From positions 1-57,129 of the forward strand of contig CAKUBN010000010.1 in NCBI GenBank assembly GCA_934643185.1: DNA of 57,129 nucleotides, in the 5' to 3' direction. The position numbers and the translations under genes are program-made. This document shows positions 41,095 to 50,195 of this stretch, piece by piece. The notes under the pieces were generated by a model, which worked only from the letters and a program-made list of their open reading frames with translations, ran no database searches and had not been told where the DNA came from. How positions within the stretch are numbered: position 1 is the first letter of the stretch; every line of letters begins with the position of its first letter. The DNA comes from an uncultured Eubacteriales bacterium. Lineage in GTDB: Bacteria; Bacillota; Clostridia; Oscillospirales; Acutalibacteraceae.

Positions 41095-41141
41095 AAAGCA
41101 AAGCGCACAGCTTCTTTTCGAGGCTGTGCGCTTTTGCTTTT
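41095..41141. terminator. Terminator between elements E and F
   Basis: AAAGCGCACAGC pairs with GCTGTGCGCTTT and is followed by TGCTTTTT. A near-identical terminator follows copy G at about 52659-52693. Confidence 0.85.
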
Positions 41142-41157
41142 TGATATGTGTCCTTTT

Positions 41158-41373
41158 AAGAGCTTGCTTTTTGCAAGCTCTTTGGGAGACCCCCTAATTG
41201 GGTCTCCCACGAGCAAACAGTCCACCGGACTGTTTAATAGCAATGCGAAGCATTGGTTTCTCCCAGTCCTGATTTTTGGGTAGGCAAAAAGGTTTCGTCG
41301 TCTGCGGACGACGACCAAAGGCGCTGCCTTTGGAATTCGCAGCCTTTTGAAAAAGGCTGGCGAAAACTTTTAA
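41158..41373 (-). repeat. Multi-hairpin intergenic element, copy F
   Basis: On the minus strand it starts 25 bp after the serine dehydratase stop. Stems: AGCCTTTTTC-type H1, CCAAAGGC/GCCTTTGG, CGTCGTC/GACGACG, AAACAGTCC/GGACTGTTT plus an extra AGCAATGC/GCATTGG-type hairpin, TGGGAGACCC/GGGTCTCCCA and AAGAGCTTGC/GCAAGCTCTT. It faces copy E across one terminator. Confidence 0.9.
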
Positions 41374-41397
41374 CCGTGCTTTCACGCGGGCTTTGGG

Positions 41398-42603
41398 TTA
41401 CTTTTTACCGGTATAATACTTTGCGAGTCCGCCTTCGCCGGTTTCTCTGTATTTGGAGAACAAATCTCGGCCGGTCTCATACATGGTATTTACGACGACG
41501 TCGAACGAGATCTTTCTTGTATACGTGAGGAAGTTCGCGAGGCTCAGCGCGTTGATGGCGCGCATGGCGGCGACGGCGTTGCGCTCGATGCAGGGAATCT
41601 GCACGAGCCCGCGCACGGGGTCGCACGTAAGGCCCAAATGGTGCTCCATCGCGACCTCGGCGGCGTATTCGATCTGGTCTAATTCCATGCCGTGCAGCTC
41701 GGCAAGCGCGGCCGCTGCCATGGAGCACGCGCTGCCGATCTCTGCCTGACAGCCGCACTCTGCGCCGCTGATGGAGGCGTTCGTTTTAATTAAATTGCCG
41801 ATGATGCCGCCCGCTGCGAGCGCGTGGAGGATCTCGGTATCCGTAAAGCCGCGGCGCTCCTGCATATACAGCAGGACGCTCGGCAGCACGCCGCAGGAAC
41901 CGCACGTGGGCGCGGTGACGATGACGCCGCCCGCCGCGTTTTCTTCGCTGACGGCATACGCATACGCGCACACAAGGCGGTTCTCTCTGGTTTCGGCGCT
42001 TTCGTCGATGTGGTTCTGGCGGTAGAGCATTTTCGCTTTGCGCTGCACGTCCAGGCCGCCCTTCAGCGTGCCCTCAGTCTCGAGGCCGCGGGCGACGGCT
42101 TCGCGCATGCAGTGCCAGACTTCCTTTAAATAGTCCCAAATTTCCGCGCCCTCACACTCTTCCACATACTGCCAAAGGCGCATACGGCGGCTTTCGCAAT
42201 AGGCTTTAATGTCGGAGAATGTGGAAAGCGGATAAACGTCTGCGGGGGCGTCTTCCGTTTCACCCTCTGAGAGAATTTTGCCGCCGCCGACGCTCATGAC
42301 GCGTTCAAAGCCGATCTCTTTGTCGTTCTGGATGGCGGTGAGCTCTAATGTATTCGGGTGGGGGAGCGGCTTATCCGAAAGGTCAAACCGAATTTCCACC
42401 GGCAGCGGCGCAAAGGTTTTGACGAGGATGTCGTCCGTCAAATGGCCCTTGCCTGTTTTGGCGAGCGAGCCGTACAGGGTGACGAGAAAGCGGTCTGCCT
42501 GCGGGTATTTTTCTTTAAAGCGGCGCGCGGCGCGCTCCGGGCCCATCGTGTGCGAGCTGGAGGGGCCTGTGCCGATGCGGTAAAGTTCTTTGAGTGATTC
42601 CAT
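41398..42603 (-). CDS. sdaA: L-serine dehydratase, iron-sulfur type, single chain
   Basis: This 401-residue enzyme deaminates L-serine to pyruvate and ammonia using a [4Fe-4S] cluster. The beta-type domain (RIGTGPSSSHTMGPERAARR) is fused N-terminal to the alpha-type catalytic domain. Cluster cysteines lie in APTCGSCGVLPS, GAECGCQAEIGSACSM and LTCDPVRGLVQIPC. The single-chain form is common in both proteobacteria and some Clostridia, where many Firmicutes have split subunits. The ATG follows AAAGGAAAACCAC. It is last in a minus-strand run with PHP, DUF896 and MATE genes, and element F follows its stop. Confidence 0.95.
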   Translation of the reverse strand: MESLKELYRIGTGPSSSHTMGPERAARRFKEKYPQADRFLVTLYGSLAKTGKGHLTDDILVKTFAPLPVEIRFDLSDKPLPHPNTLELTAIQNDKEIGFERVMSVGGGKILSEGETEDAPADVYPLSTFSDIKAYCESRRMRLWQYVEECEGAEIWDYLKEVWHCMREAVARGLETEGTLKGGLDVQRKAKMLYRQNHIDESAETRENRLVCAYAYAVSEENAAGGVIVTAPTCGSCGVLPSVLLYMQERRGFTDTEILHALAAGGIIGNLIKTNASISGAECGCQAEIGSACSMAAAALAELHGMELDQIEYAAEVAMEHHLGLTCDPVRGLVQIPCIERNAVAAMRAINALSLANFLTYTRKISFDVVVNTMYETGRDLFSKYRETGEGGLAKYYTGKK

Positions 42604-42627
42604 GTGGTTTTCCTTTCAGAAATCGGG

Positions 42628-43320
42628 TCAAATGTCTTGCGGGGGCTGAATGACGCCGTTGATGATGCAGCGGCCGTCGTGGCGGAAAAGCGCTGCGGCG
42701 AGCTCTTTTTCGGTCTTAATGCGGTACGGGAACGCCATGCCGGCCTTGCCGATGTTCGATTCGTGCTGTTCGTGCGTATCGCCGCCGCTGGTGCCGTATA
42801 AATGATGCTGCTTTGCATAGGCGTAGGCGCGGTCGTTGTCTTCATCGGAATTGCCGGCGTTGTAGATCTCTGCGGCATCCAGAAGCTCCGGCTGCGGCAG
42901 CACGGTGGGGTCGATATACGGTGCCTGACGGAACGGGTGCGCCTGCGAAATGAACCCGCCGTACGCATGCACGGCGTCGCAATAGTCTTTGATGGGCGCG
43001 ACGTCGATATCCGGGTGCTGAAGCAGGAAGTCTAAATCAATGCCGTAGGTGAGCACCTCTTTGCCGAAGCCGTAGTGATGCTCGAGGCCGAAGAGAATGT
43101 CAAAATCCTTGTCCTTTGCCCAGTCTTTCACGCGCAGATAGGCGTTCCAGTAGGCGCGGACCTTGTCTTCCCACGGCAGGGTTTTATCGATGGCGGTGCT
43201 GCCCTGCAGAAAGTGATTTGTAAAGCACATGCCGGCATAGCCGCGGTTATAATAAACCTCGGCGATAATTTCCGGCGGGTTGTGCCCGCAGCGGCTGCAC
43301 AGGCTGTCGTGCACGTGCAT
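42628..43320 (-). CDS. PHP-domain phosphoesterase-like protein
   Basis: This protein of about 230 residues has the PHP metal-binding motifs: MHVHDSLCSRCGHN at the start, LFGLEHHYGFG, FISQAHPFRQAPY, and a late GTSGGDTHEQ. Family members hydrolyse phosphoesters such as histidinol phosphate or nucleotides. The start is uncertain. The ATG at 43320 has no good SD, and the in-frame upstream codons LYKYEMHVH fit the family N-terminus, so translation may begin a few codons earlier from a non-ATG codon after AAGAAGG. It lies between DUF896 and serine dehydratase genes. Confidence 0.85.
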   Translation of the reverse strand: MHVHDSLCSRCGHNPPEIIAEVYYNRGYAGMCFTNHFLQGSTAIDKTLPWEDKVRAYWNAYLRVKDWAKDKDFDILFGLEHHYGFGKEVLTYGIDLDFLLQHPDIDVAPIKDYCDAVHAYGGFISQAHPFRQAPYIDPTVLPQPELLDAAEIYNAGNSDEDNDRAYAYAKQHHLYGTSGGDTHEQHESNIGKAGMAFPYRIKTEKELAAALFRHDGRCIINGVIQPPQDI

Positions 43321-43356
43321 CTCGTATTTATACAGCGTAAAGGTGCCTTCTTTCGC

Positions 43357-43560
43357 TTATTTCTTCGGCTTTAATTTGCGGCGCTCGCCGTTTGGCTCTA
43401 CGATGACCATGTTATCGAGCTGCGAACGCAGGCTTTTGCGGTAGGCTGCAATGTATTCTTCGCGCAGGGCCTTGCGCTCTGCGGTCTCCGCTTCGGTGAG
43501 GCCCTCGGTCTTCGCTTTCTTTGCGAGGGCGTTGATGCGGTCGATTTTGCTTTGTTCCAT
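43357..43560 (-). CDS. DUF896 (YnzC/UPF0291) protein
   Basis: This 67-residue helical protein has the DUF896 signature: KIDRINALAKKAKTEGLTEA, then ERKALREEYIAAYRKSLRSQ, and a VIVEPNG tail. Homologues such as YnzC of Bacillus are associated with the SOS regulon, though here the gene sits in a MATE-PHP-serine dehydratase run. The ATG at 43560 has GGAGACTTATTTACT upstream. It is 27 bp after the MATE stop. Confidence 0.92.
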   Translation of the reverse strand: MEQSKIDRINALAKKAKTEGLTEAETAERKALREEYIAAYRKSLRSQLDNMVIVEPNGERRKLKPKK

Positions 43561-43586
43561 AGTAAATAAGTCTCCTTTGTTTAAGA

Positions 43587-44987
43587 TCAATCCACGTCGG
43601 AAACCACGTTGTTCGCCCAGATGCCCGAACGCAGCAGGATGGAGCCGATGATGACCTTGATGATGTCCGAAAACTGCACGAGCGCATAAATGCCGATGAT
43701 GGACAGACCGGTGTAGCGGCTGCAGAAGAACGCGATGGGCAGCGGGATGAGCCAGGTAAATACGCAGTCAAACAGGAACGTGATGAACGTTTTGCCGCCG
43801 GAGCGAATGGTGAAGTACGTGACGTGCGCAAACGCCTGAATGGGCAGTGCTGCGCCGGCGACGAACAGAAGCTCCGTTGTGAGGCGCTGTACCTCCGGCG
43901 TGGTGTTGTAAATGAGCGGGATGAACGGCGCGGTGATGGCGATGAGTGCGCCGACGCCGATGTGCAGCACGACGGTGAAGAACAAAAGCTTATTATCCGT
44001 GCGCTTTGCTTCTTCGATCTCACCCGCGCCGAGCTGCTGGCCGATGATGATGGAAACGGCGTTGCCCATGGCGAACATGATGACGCAGAAGAGGTTCCAC
44101 ACCGTGCCGGCAATGTTCGTGGCGGCGACGACGGTCAGGCCGCGCGTGGAATAGCTCTGGTTGATCATCGTAGTGCCGACGCTCCAGAAGAGCTCGTTGA
44201 GCATAAGCGGCGTGCCGGTGATGAGGATCTTTTTCACGATGGCGCCGGGCAGGTAAAGGCTCTTATATAAACCCTGCGCGAACAGGAATGTCTTTTCGCG
44301 GCGATGCGTGTGCACAATGAGGTAAATGGCCTCGATGTACTTTGCGATGACGGTGGCGATGGCTGCACCAACCACGCCGAGACGCGGTGCGCCGAAGCTG
44401 CCGAAAATGAGAATGTAGTTTAAGACGAAGTTTGTGACGATGGCGATGACGCTGGCGGTCATCGGGGAGACGGTCTCGCCGGTTTCACGCAATGTGCTGG
44501 AATAGCTCTGCGAGAAGCTGAACGGTATGAGGCCGATCAGCATGACGAACAGGTAATTTTTCGCTTCGGACAGCGTTAAGGCGAGGTCGCCGCCGGATTC
44601 GCTTTCCGTGAGGAACAGCGAAATGAGCGGATCGTTGAAAAACAGAAGCGCGACGATGGCGATGACGGCCATTAAAACGCTGAAAATGAGCTTAAAGCGC
44701 AGCGCATAGCGCACGCCTTTGTGGTCGCCCTTGCCGTAGAACTGCGCGCCGAAAATGGACGCGCCCGCAAGGCCGCCGAAGATGGTGAGGTTAAAGACGA
44801 ACAAAAGCTGGTTGACGATGGCGACACCGCTCATGGATTCGGTGCCGAGGCGGCCAACCATGACGTTATCGAGCAGGCTGACAAAGCTCGTGATGCCCTG
44901 CTGCACGATCATCGGGATGATGAGGCGAATGAGGTTTGCGTAAAACTCCCGGTCGCCGATGAATTTTTCTTTGAATTTTTTGAACAT
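43587..44987 (-). CDS. MATE-family efflux transporter
   Basis: This 466-residue 12-TM MATE protein has the typical IPMIVQQGITSFVSLLDNVM and GRLGTESMSGVAIVNQL at the first helices, and the repeat LNELFWSVGTTMINQSYS in the second half. It is the third intact MATE protein in the window and clearly a separate subgroup. The ATG at 44987 follows TTGGAGGAGCT. It is first in a run leading to DUF896, PHP and serine dehydratase. Confidence 0.93.
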   Translation of the reverse strand: MFKKFKEKFIGDREFYANLIRLIIPMIVQQGITSFVSLLDNVMVGRLGTESMSGVAIVNQLLFVFNLTIFGGLAGASIFGAQFYGKGDHKGVRYALRFKLIFSVLMAVIAIVALLFFNDPLISLFLTESESGGDLALTLSEAKNYLFVMLIGLIPFSFSQSYSSTLRETGETVSPMTASVIAIVTNFVLNYILIFGSFGAPRLGVVGAAIATVIAKYIEAIYLIVHTHRREKTFLFAQGLYKSLYLPGAIVKKILITGTPLMLNELFWSVGTTMINQSYSTRGLTVVAATNIAGTVWNLFCVIMFAMGNAVSIIIGQQLGAGEIEEAKRTDNKLLFFTVVLHIGVGALIAITAPFIPLIYNTTPEVQRLTTELLFVAGAALPIQAFAHVTYFTIRSGGKTFITFLFDCVFTWLIPLPIAFFCSRYTGLSIIGIYALVQFSDIIKVIIGSILLRSGIWANNVVSDVD

Positions 44988-45110
44988 AGCTCCTCCAAAA
45001 TATCCTAAAGCTTAATTTTTAGAAATCTATATCATCAAAACAGGGCTTCGCGTGACACGGCTGCGTGCACCTGGTTTGTTCCCAAAAGAGTACCGTCCGT
45101 TTGACGGCTT

Positions 45111-45794
45111 TTAGCGGTCCTCGGGCGGCAGAAGCTCGCCCAAAAGCTCGGTGTAATCTGTGATGCAGCGGTCGCAGAGCTTTTGAAGCGCTATGCGGTC
45201 GCTTTCCTCCACGGCTTCGTTCAACACGCCAATGACCGAAAAGCCGGCGGCTTTGGCCGTTTTGGCCGCGTAGAGCGCGTCTTCAAACACGACGGTCTCA
45301 TGCGGGGCGGCGTTTAGATCGGCGGCACACTTTAAATAAATATCCGGGTGCTCCTTGCTTTTGCCGATGGTGGTGCAGCTTTCGATGACGGAAAGGTACG
45401 GCAGCATGTTAAGGCGCTTAAACGCGGGCTTTAGGGATGCGATGTCCGAGGCAGTCGCGACGGCCGACGGGATATGGCGCGTTGACAGCGCTTTTAAAAA
45501 CGCTGCCGCGCCGGTGATCTCCGGCACTTCGTTGGCGTAACCCTCGCGGGCGAGCGCGATGATGGCGTTGCGAATTTCCTCAACGGTGCCCTCAACGTGG
45601 AGCACGTCGTGGTAATACGCGGCGCACTGCTCAAGCGAAAGGCTGTTTAGGGTGCGGAACAGATCGTCGGGCGCTGCGATGCCCATTTTTTCGGCAAACG
45701 CGAACGTGAGCTGATTCCACATGGGTGTGCTGTTTAAAAGCGTGCCGTCTACATCAAAAACGGCGGCGCGAATTTTTTCGGAATCTTTAAACAT
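45111..45794 (-). CDS. HAD-superfamily hydrolase (beta-phosphoglucomutase-like)
   Basis: This 227-residue phosphatase has HAD motif I AAVFDVDGTLLNS with the nucleophilic Asp, motif II in SAVATASD, a lysine motif in IGKSKEHPDIYLKCA, and motif III VVFEDALYAAKTAKAAG. A helical cap lies between motifs I and II. It dephosphorylates a small metabolite, or isomerises a sugar phosphate; the substrate is unknown. The ATG at 45794 follows GAAAGGAGCTTTC. Confidence 0.92.
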   Translation of the reverse strand: MFKDSEKIRAAVFDVDGTLLNSTPMWNQLTFAFAEKMGIAAPDDLFRTLNSLSLEQCAAYYHDVLHVEGTVEEIRNAIIALAREGYANEVPEITGAAAFLKALSTRHIPSAVATASDIASLKPAFKRLNMLPYLSVIESCTTIGKSKEHPDIYLKCAADLNAAPHETVVFEDALYAAKTAKAAGFSVIGVLNEAVEESDRIALQKLCDRCITDYTELLGELLPPEDR

Positions 45795-45827
45795 GAAAGC
45801 TCCTTTCAAAAAGGCGGACAAAAAAGC

Positions 45828-45869
45828 CCGCCTGCGTGCATATACTTTAAAAGTATACCACGCAGGCGG
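45828..45869 (-). terminator. Terminator of the DUF4358 lipoprotein gene
   Basis: CCGCCTGCGTG and CACGCAGGCGG (11 bp; 45828-45838 with 45859-45869) are followed on the minus strand by GCTTTTTTG. Confidence 0.9.
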
Positions 45870-45919
45870 AGGTATTTCAAGGATATAAGGGGCGTTTTAC
45901 GGAGCTTTTCGACACAAAA

Positions 45920-46546
45920 TTACTCCATACCAATGACCTTTTTAATGGCGTCTATGCCGTGTTGTACTTCTTTACCGAAGGCCTCTGCCATGCCCTCACT
46001 GCTTTCACCGCTCGTTTCCGGCTCGCCGAGCAGAAGGAAGAATACGTAGTCGCCGTCGGCGTAAATTTCGGCGGCCTCTATTTTGTCTTTGCTTGCGGTG
46101 AAATCTTCATCTGCAAGCAGGCGCTGCTTATAAGCCGCGAGTTTCTCTTTGACTTCGTCCGTTTTGCCTTCTTTGACTTTTACGGCGATGAACGTATCCG
46201 GGTGGGCCTTCTGCGCAGTGTTTTCAGCGTATACCTCTTCGTAAAGCGAGTCGTCCATGCCGAGCTCCGAGCGAATTTCATCTTCGGTCAGTTTCGTATC
46301 GGGGTAATATTTGTCGCCATAGGCTTCACGCAGGGCATCGCGGAAGGCGGAAAGGCCGAGCGCGGTCTCCGGCATAACGGAGGTGTCGTTCGGGGATTCG
46401 CTCACATCCGGGGAAGGCGACGCAGACTGTGCGGGCTTTTCACTTGCGGCAGATGAGGAGGACGAGCTTTCGGTCGTTCGGCTTGCGCAGCCCGTGAATG
46501 AAAGCACCAAGAGCAAAGCAAGCAGAGCGGGAAAAATTCTTTTCAT
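45920..46546 (-). CDS. DUF4358-type lipoprotein
   Basis: This 208-residue protein has a lipoprotein signal (MKRIFPALLALLLVLSFTGC) with the lipobox FTGC, then a serine-rich linker and a DUF4358-like domain (DDSLYEEVYAENTAQ, FIAVKVKEGKTDEVKEKLAAY, YVFFLLLGE). It is anchored outside the membrane; its function is unknown. Terminator on the minus strand follows. The ATG at 46546 has AAAGGATCGATCC upstream. Confidence 0.88.
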   Translation of the reverse strand: MKRIFPALLALLLVLSFTGCASRTTESSSSSSAASEKPAQSASPSPDVSESPNDTSVMPETALGLSAFRDALREAYGDKYYPDTKLTEDEIRSELGMDDSLYEEVYAENTAQKAHPDTFIAVKVKEGKTDEVKEKLAAYKQRLLADEDFTASKDKIEAAEIYADGDYVFFLLLGEPETSGESSEGMAEAFGKEVQHGIDAIKKVIGME

Positions 46547-46670
46547 ATCGGATCGATCCTTTCTACAAAAATAGCGTGCGCGGCGGTATGCCGCGTTACC
46601 CATAGAATGCCCGTCTTTTTGCGGAATAAACGCCGAAAACGATGCGTTTTCTTCGGTTTGCCGGAAATGA

Positions 46671-46699
46671 TTGAAAAGTTCAAGCTTTTATAGTATACT
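46671..46699 (+). promoter_or_regulatory. Promoter of the LtaS-like N-terminal protein
   Basis: TTGAAA (46671-46676), 17-bp spacer and TATACT (46694-46699), 51 bp before the ATG. Confidence 0.7.
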
Positions 46700-46749
46700 G
46701 TGAACAAAGCGGCTGAAAACAGCACGTTTCGCATTTGGAGGTGGGAAGT

Positions 46750-47502
46750 ATGGCGCGGCATCAGGCTGCGGAACGGGAGAAAAGCGTCTCGGTTTTGGCA
46801 TCGCTGCTTCCGTTTTTATCGGTTTTATACAGTGAATTTATTTTTGCATATTTTGCGCATATGTCCATAACGCCTGTGAAGGTATGGATGGCGCTGGGGC
46901 TTGGCGGCATCGCGTTGGCGCTTTCGCGCACGACGCCGTTAAAAGGGCTGAACTTTCTGCTTTTAACCGTGTGGACGGTGGGCCTTTGGGGCTTTACGTT
47001 CGTGCAGTTTTTATACCGGCAGATGTTCGGCGTCTGCATGGGACTGAAGGCCGGTATAAAAGGACTGGAATTTTTAGCCGGGCTTGTGCAGATCATCGGG
47101 CAGAATTGGCTTTTTTCGCTTTTGATGATTGTGGTGCCGGTGCTGCATTTTACACTGACGCGCAGCCTTTTAAAGAGACGCGTGAGTGTACTGGGCAAGC
47201 TTACGGGTGCAAACTGGATGGCCCCGCTCGGCGCGTGGCTGCTTTCTGCAATCCTGATTTTCGCGGGCGTTGTGCTCGGTCTGCGCGGCACGGCGGGCGA
47301 GCCCTCCGACCGGCAGCTTCTAATGACGCGCTTTGACGCGGAGGCGTCGTTACAATCCTTCGGCGCGGCACCGGAATTTTTGCTGGATGTAAAGTACAAC
47401 GTACTGCACATAGCGGGTGAAGAGACGATGGAATATTACCTTGTGCAGGACGGAAAAGATCCCGTGCAGGTAACGCCGACTCCCGCGCCGGAGAATTCCT
47501 GA
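46750..47502 (+). CDS. Membrane protein resembling the N-terminal half of LTA synthases
   Basis: This 250-residue protein has about five TM helices and no extracellular enzymatic domain. The segment DAEASLQSFGAAPEFLLDVK after the last helix resembles the loop that links the TM part to the sulfatase domain in lipoteichoic acid synthase-like proteins. Here the chain ends shortly after (VQVTPTPAPENS), so the catalytic domain is absent. It may be a truncated relative or a regulator. The ATG at 46750 follows TTGGAGGTGGGAAGT. It has its own promoter. Confidence 0.6.
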   Translation: MARHQAAEREKSVSVLASLLPFLSVLYSEFIFAYFAHMSITPVKVWMALGLGGIALALSRTTPLKGLNFLLLTVWTVGLWGFTFVQFLYRQMFGVCMGLKAGIKGLEFLAGLVQIIGQNWLFSLLMIVVPVLHFTLTRSLLKRRVSVLGKLTGANWMAPLGAWLLSAILIFAGVVLGLRGTAGEPSDRQLLMTRFDAEASLQSFGAAPEFLLDVKYNVLHIAGEETMEYYLVQDGKDPVQVTPTPAPENS

Positions 47503-47530
47503 AAAAACTCTGAAATTCACCCGGAAGTTC

Positions 47531-47559
47531 TTGACCCGGGTTTCAGAAAAACGTACAAT
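47531..47559 (+). promoter_or_regulatory. Promoter of the xpaC-telA cluster
   Basis: TTGACC (47531-47536), 17-bp spacer and TACAAT (47554-47559). A perfect 12-bp hairpin GTGTGTCCCGGC/GCCGGGACACAC (47584-47595, 47599-47610) follows in the leader without a T-tract. Confidence 0.75.
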
Positions 47560-47655
47560 AATAGAGTAAAGTCGAATAAGTGGGTGTGTCCCGGCTTTGC
47601 CGGGACACACCACAGCAAAAATGGAGATTTATGAAGCATTACCGTTAGAAAGGCG

Positions 47656-48891
47656 GTGCCAAAAACGAACACACAAAATCCGAACGAACAAAACAGAAAC
47701 ACGAATACGCCGAACGGCGTGAATTACACGAATCCGCTCCAAAACGAGTTTGAAAACTCCGCGACGTACCGCGTTATCCACAAGGTGACGGAGAGCGTGA
47801 ATAACCTCGACGGGGAGAAGATTTCCCGCGAGGTGCAGGGTGCGGTGAACGGCGTTGTAAACGAAGTGAACCGTGTGGCGGAGACCGTAAACCGCAAGTT
47901 TAACACGAACGCGCGGACAAATTATCAGTCGCCGCAGGGGCAGAATCCGGACGGTACGTACCACTATTCCTACACGCAGACGGCGTACTCGAATTACAAG
48001 CGCCCGAATACAAACCCGAATCAGGCTCCGAGCAGCGCACCCGGCGGACCGTATAATCCGCCGCGCGGCACAGCGCCGCGAAATACCGTTTCGCAGAACG
48101 GTGCGCCCGTGCAGCAGCCGAAAAAAGCGCCGCGCAAGCAGGACATGATCGAAAAGTACAAGCCCTCAAACGGCCGCTATTGGCTGACGGGCATCGTGTG
48201 CATGCTGTATGCGCTGAACGGCCCGCTTTACCGCTGGCAGGACCTCATCACGTTTGCTGTGGTGGGTGCGGCGGCGTTTTTCATCGGCGGCAAAATTTTC
48301 AAGGGCAAAAAGTATTATGTGCCGGCGGAATCCGTACAGCCGGAGAAAAAGCCAGAGCCCGAAAAGAAGCCGGAGCCGAAAGCGGAGCCGCAGAAAAAGG
48401 TCTCCACCGGCGATCCCGAGGTGGACAAGATCATTGAGGAAGGCTACAAATATCTGCATGAGCTGCGCGACGTGAATATCCGCATCCCGGACGAGGTGAT
48501 GACAAAGCGCATCGACCGCATGGAAGTGGCTTCTGCCGATATTTTTGCGTATATCGCGGAGCACCCCGAAAAAGCAGCGGAGATCCGCCGGTTTATGAAC
48601 TACTATCTGCCGACAACGCTGAAGCTTCTGAACAGCTATGATAAGCTGAGCCGCCAGAGAGTGAAGGGCGAGAACATTCAAAAGACGATGTTTGAGATTG
48701 AAGGCATGATGGAGACGATCGCGGGCGCGTTTGAAAAGCAGCTGGATAGCCTGTTTGATGACGATGCGCTGGACATTGCGGCGGACATCAGCGTGATGGA
48801 ATCCATTTTGAAGCAGGAGGGCCTTTCCGGCGAAGACATAAAAATGCCGGGCCTTGACCCGAACGACACAAACAAAACACAGACAAAGTGA
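47656..48891 (+). CDS. XpaC-like protein (5-bromo-4-chloroindolyl phosphate hydrolysis family)
   Basis: This 411-residue protein has a long Asn/Pro-rich disordered N-terminus, two TM helices near 174-210 (YWLTGIVCMLYALNG and ITFAVVGAAAFFIGG), an EKKPEPEKKPEP linker, and a C-terminal helical XpaC domain (VDKIIEEGYKYLHELRDVNI, then FMNYYLPTTLKLLNSYDKLS). The start is GTG with AGAAAGG close by. XpaC is typically next to telA, as here (48 bp). The cluster is associated with envelope or tellurite/anion stress, but its exact role is unknown. Confidence 0.88.
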   Translation: MPKTNTQNPNEQNRNTNTPNGVNYTNPLQNEFENSATYRVIHKVTESVNNLDGEKISREVQGAVNGVVNEVNRVAETVNRKFNTNARTNYQSPQGQNPDGTYHYSYTQTAYSNYKRPNTNPNQAPSSAPGGPYNPPRGTAPRNTVSQNGAPVQQPKKAPRKQDMIEKYKPSNGRYWLTGIVCMLYALNGPLYRWQDLITFAVVGAAAFFIGGKIFKGKKYYVPAESVQPEKKPEPEKKPEPKAEPQKKVSTGDPEVDKIIEEGYKYLHELRDVNIRIPDEVMTKRIDRMEVASADIFAYIAEHPEKAAEIRRFMNYYLPTTLKLLNSYDKLSRQRVKGENIQKTMFEIEGMMETIAGAFEKQLDSLFDDDALDIAADISVMESILKQEGLSGEDIKMPGLDPNDTNKTQTK

Positions 48892-48938
48892 TTCTTGACC
48901 GTGTGACGCACACGGTGAATATAAGGAGGACGAACAAC

Positions 48939-50093
48939 ATGAGCGACGTGAAATTGACCTTAGAGCCCGAGCTGGAGATCCCCGCACCCGGCATTCCCAC
49001 CCTGACGCTGGACGGCGTGGAGGAAGAAAAGCCCGTAGCTCCTGAGAAAAAAGAAGAGGAACAGCCCGAAGTGCAGCTTACGCCCGAAGAACAGAAGGTT
49101 GTAGACGACTTTGCGGAAAAAATTGACATTACAAGCTCTGCGCTCGTGATGCAGTATGGCTCCGGCGCACAGAAGAAAATTGCAAACTTCTCCGACACGG
49201 CGCTTGCAAATGTGCGTACGAAGGACCTCGGCGAAGTGGGCGATGAGATCGCGAACCTTGTTGTAGAGCTGAAAAGCTTTGATGCGGGCGAAGAGGAAAA
49301 GGGCTTCCTCGGATTCTTTAAAAAGCAGGCAAACCGCCTCGATGGCATGAAGGCGCGTTACGACAAGGCCGAAGTGAACGTGAATAAGATCGCATCTTCC
49401 CTGGAGGGCCACCAGGTGCAGCTGATGAAGGACATCGTGATGCTCGATAAGCTGTACGAAACGAACCTTGCGTACCACAAAGAACTTTCCATGTACATTC
49501 TGGCGGGCAAAAAGCGCCTGAAAAGAGAGCGCGAAACGACGCTGGAAGAGCTGAAAGCAAAGGCACAGCGCTCCGGCCTGCCGGAGGATGCGCAGGCCGC
49601 AAACGACTTTGCACAGCAGTGCGACAGCTTTGAAAAGAAGCTGCATGACCTCGAGCTGACCCGCATGGTTTCCGTGCAGATGGCGCCGCAAATTCGTCTT
49701 GTGCAGAACAACGACCGTTTGATGGCGGAGAAAATTCAGTCCACCATTGTGAACACCATTCCGCTTTGGAAGAGCCAGATGGTATTGGCGCTTGGCGTGG
49801 CGCACTCTGCAGATGCGGTGCGCGCACAGCGTGAAGTGACCGATATGACGAACGAGCTGCTGCGCAAGAACGCAGAGAAGCTGAAGATGAGCACCATTGA
49901 GACGGCGCGCGAATCCGAGCGCGGCATTGTTGACATGGAGACGCTGCGCCAGACAAACCAGTCGCTCATCTCGACACTCGATGAAGTTGTGAAAATTCAG
50001 GAAGAGGGCAAGACCCGCCGCCGCGAAGCGGAGCAGGAGCTCGGCCGTTTGGAAAACGAGCTGAAGCAGAAGCTTTTAGACATTCGCGCGTAA
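48939..50093 (+). CDS. TelA-family toxic anion resistance protein
   Basis: This 384-residue soluble coiled-coil protein matches the TelA/KlaA family: SGAQKKIANFSDTALANVRT, FFKKQANRLDGMKARYDKAE, and the C-terminal helices LRKNAEKLKMSTIETARESE and ETLRQTNQSLISTLDEVVKI. The family is linked to tellurite and lantibiotic tolerance. The ATG at 48939 follows AAGGAGGACGAACAAC. It lies between xpaC and a LemA-like gene. Confidence 0.93.
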   Translation: MSDVKLTLEPELEIPAPGIPTLTLDGVEEEKPVAPEKKEEEQPEVQLTPEEQKVVDDFAEKIDITSSALVMQYGSGAQKKIANFSDTALANVRTKDLGEVGDEIANLVVELKSFDAGEEEKGFLGFFKKQANRLDGMKARYDKAEVNVNKIASSLEGHQVQLMKDIVMLDKLYETNLAYHKELSMYILAGKKRLKRERETTLEELKAKAQRSGLPEDAQAANDFAQQCDSFEKKLHDLELTRMVSVQMAPQIRLVQNNDRLMAEKIQSTIVNTIPLWKSQMVLALGVAHSADAVRAQREVTDMTNELLRKNAEKLKMSTIETARESERGIVDMETLRQTNQSLISTLDEVVKIQEEGKTRRREAEQELGRLENELKQKLLDIRA

Positions 50094-50195
50094 ATAAAGA
50101 GAACACCGGCCGGGTTGTGCTTGCAGTGCTGCCCGGCTGTGCGTTTATAGACTTTAGATTTGCATGTAGACAGAAAAAGCGGAAAGGAAATTTTT

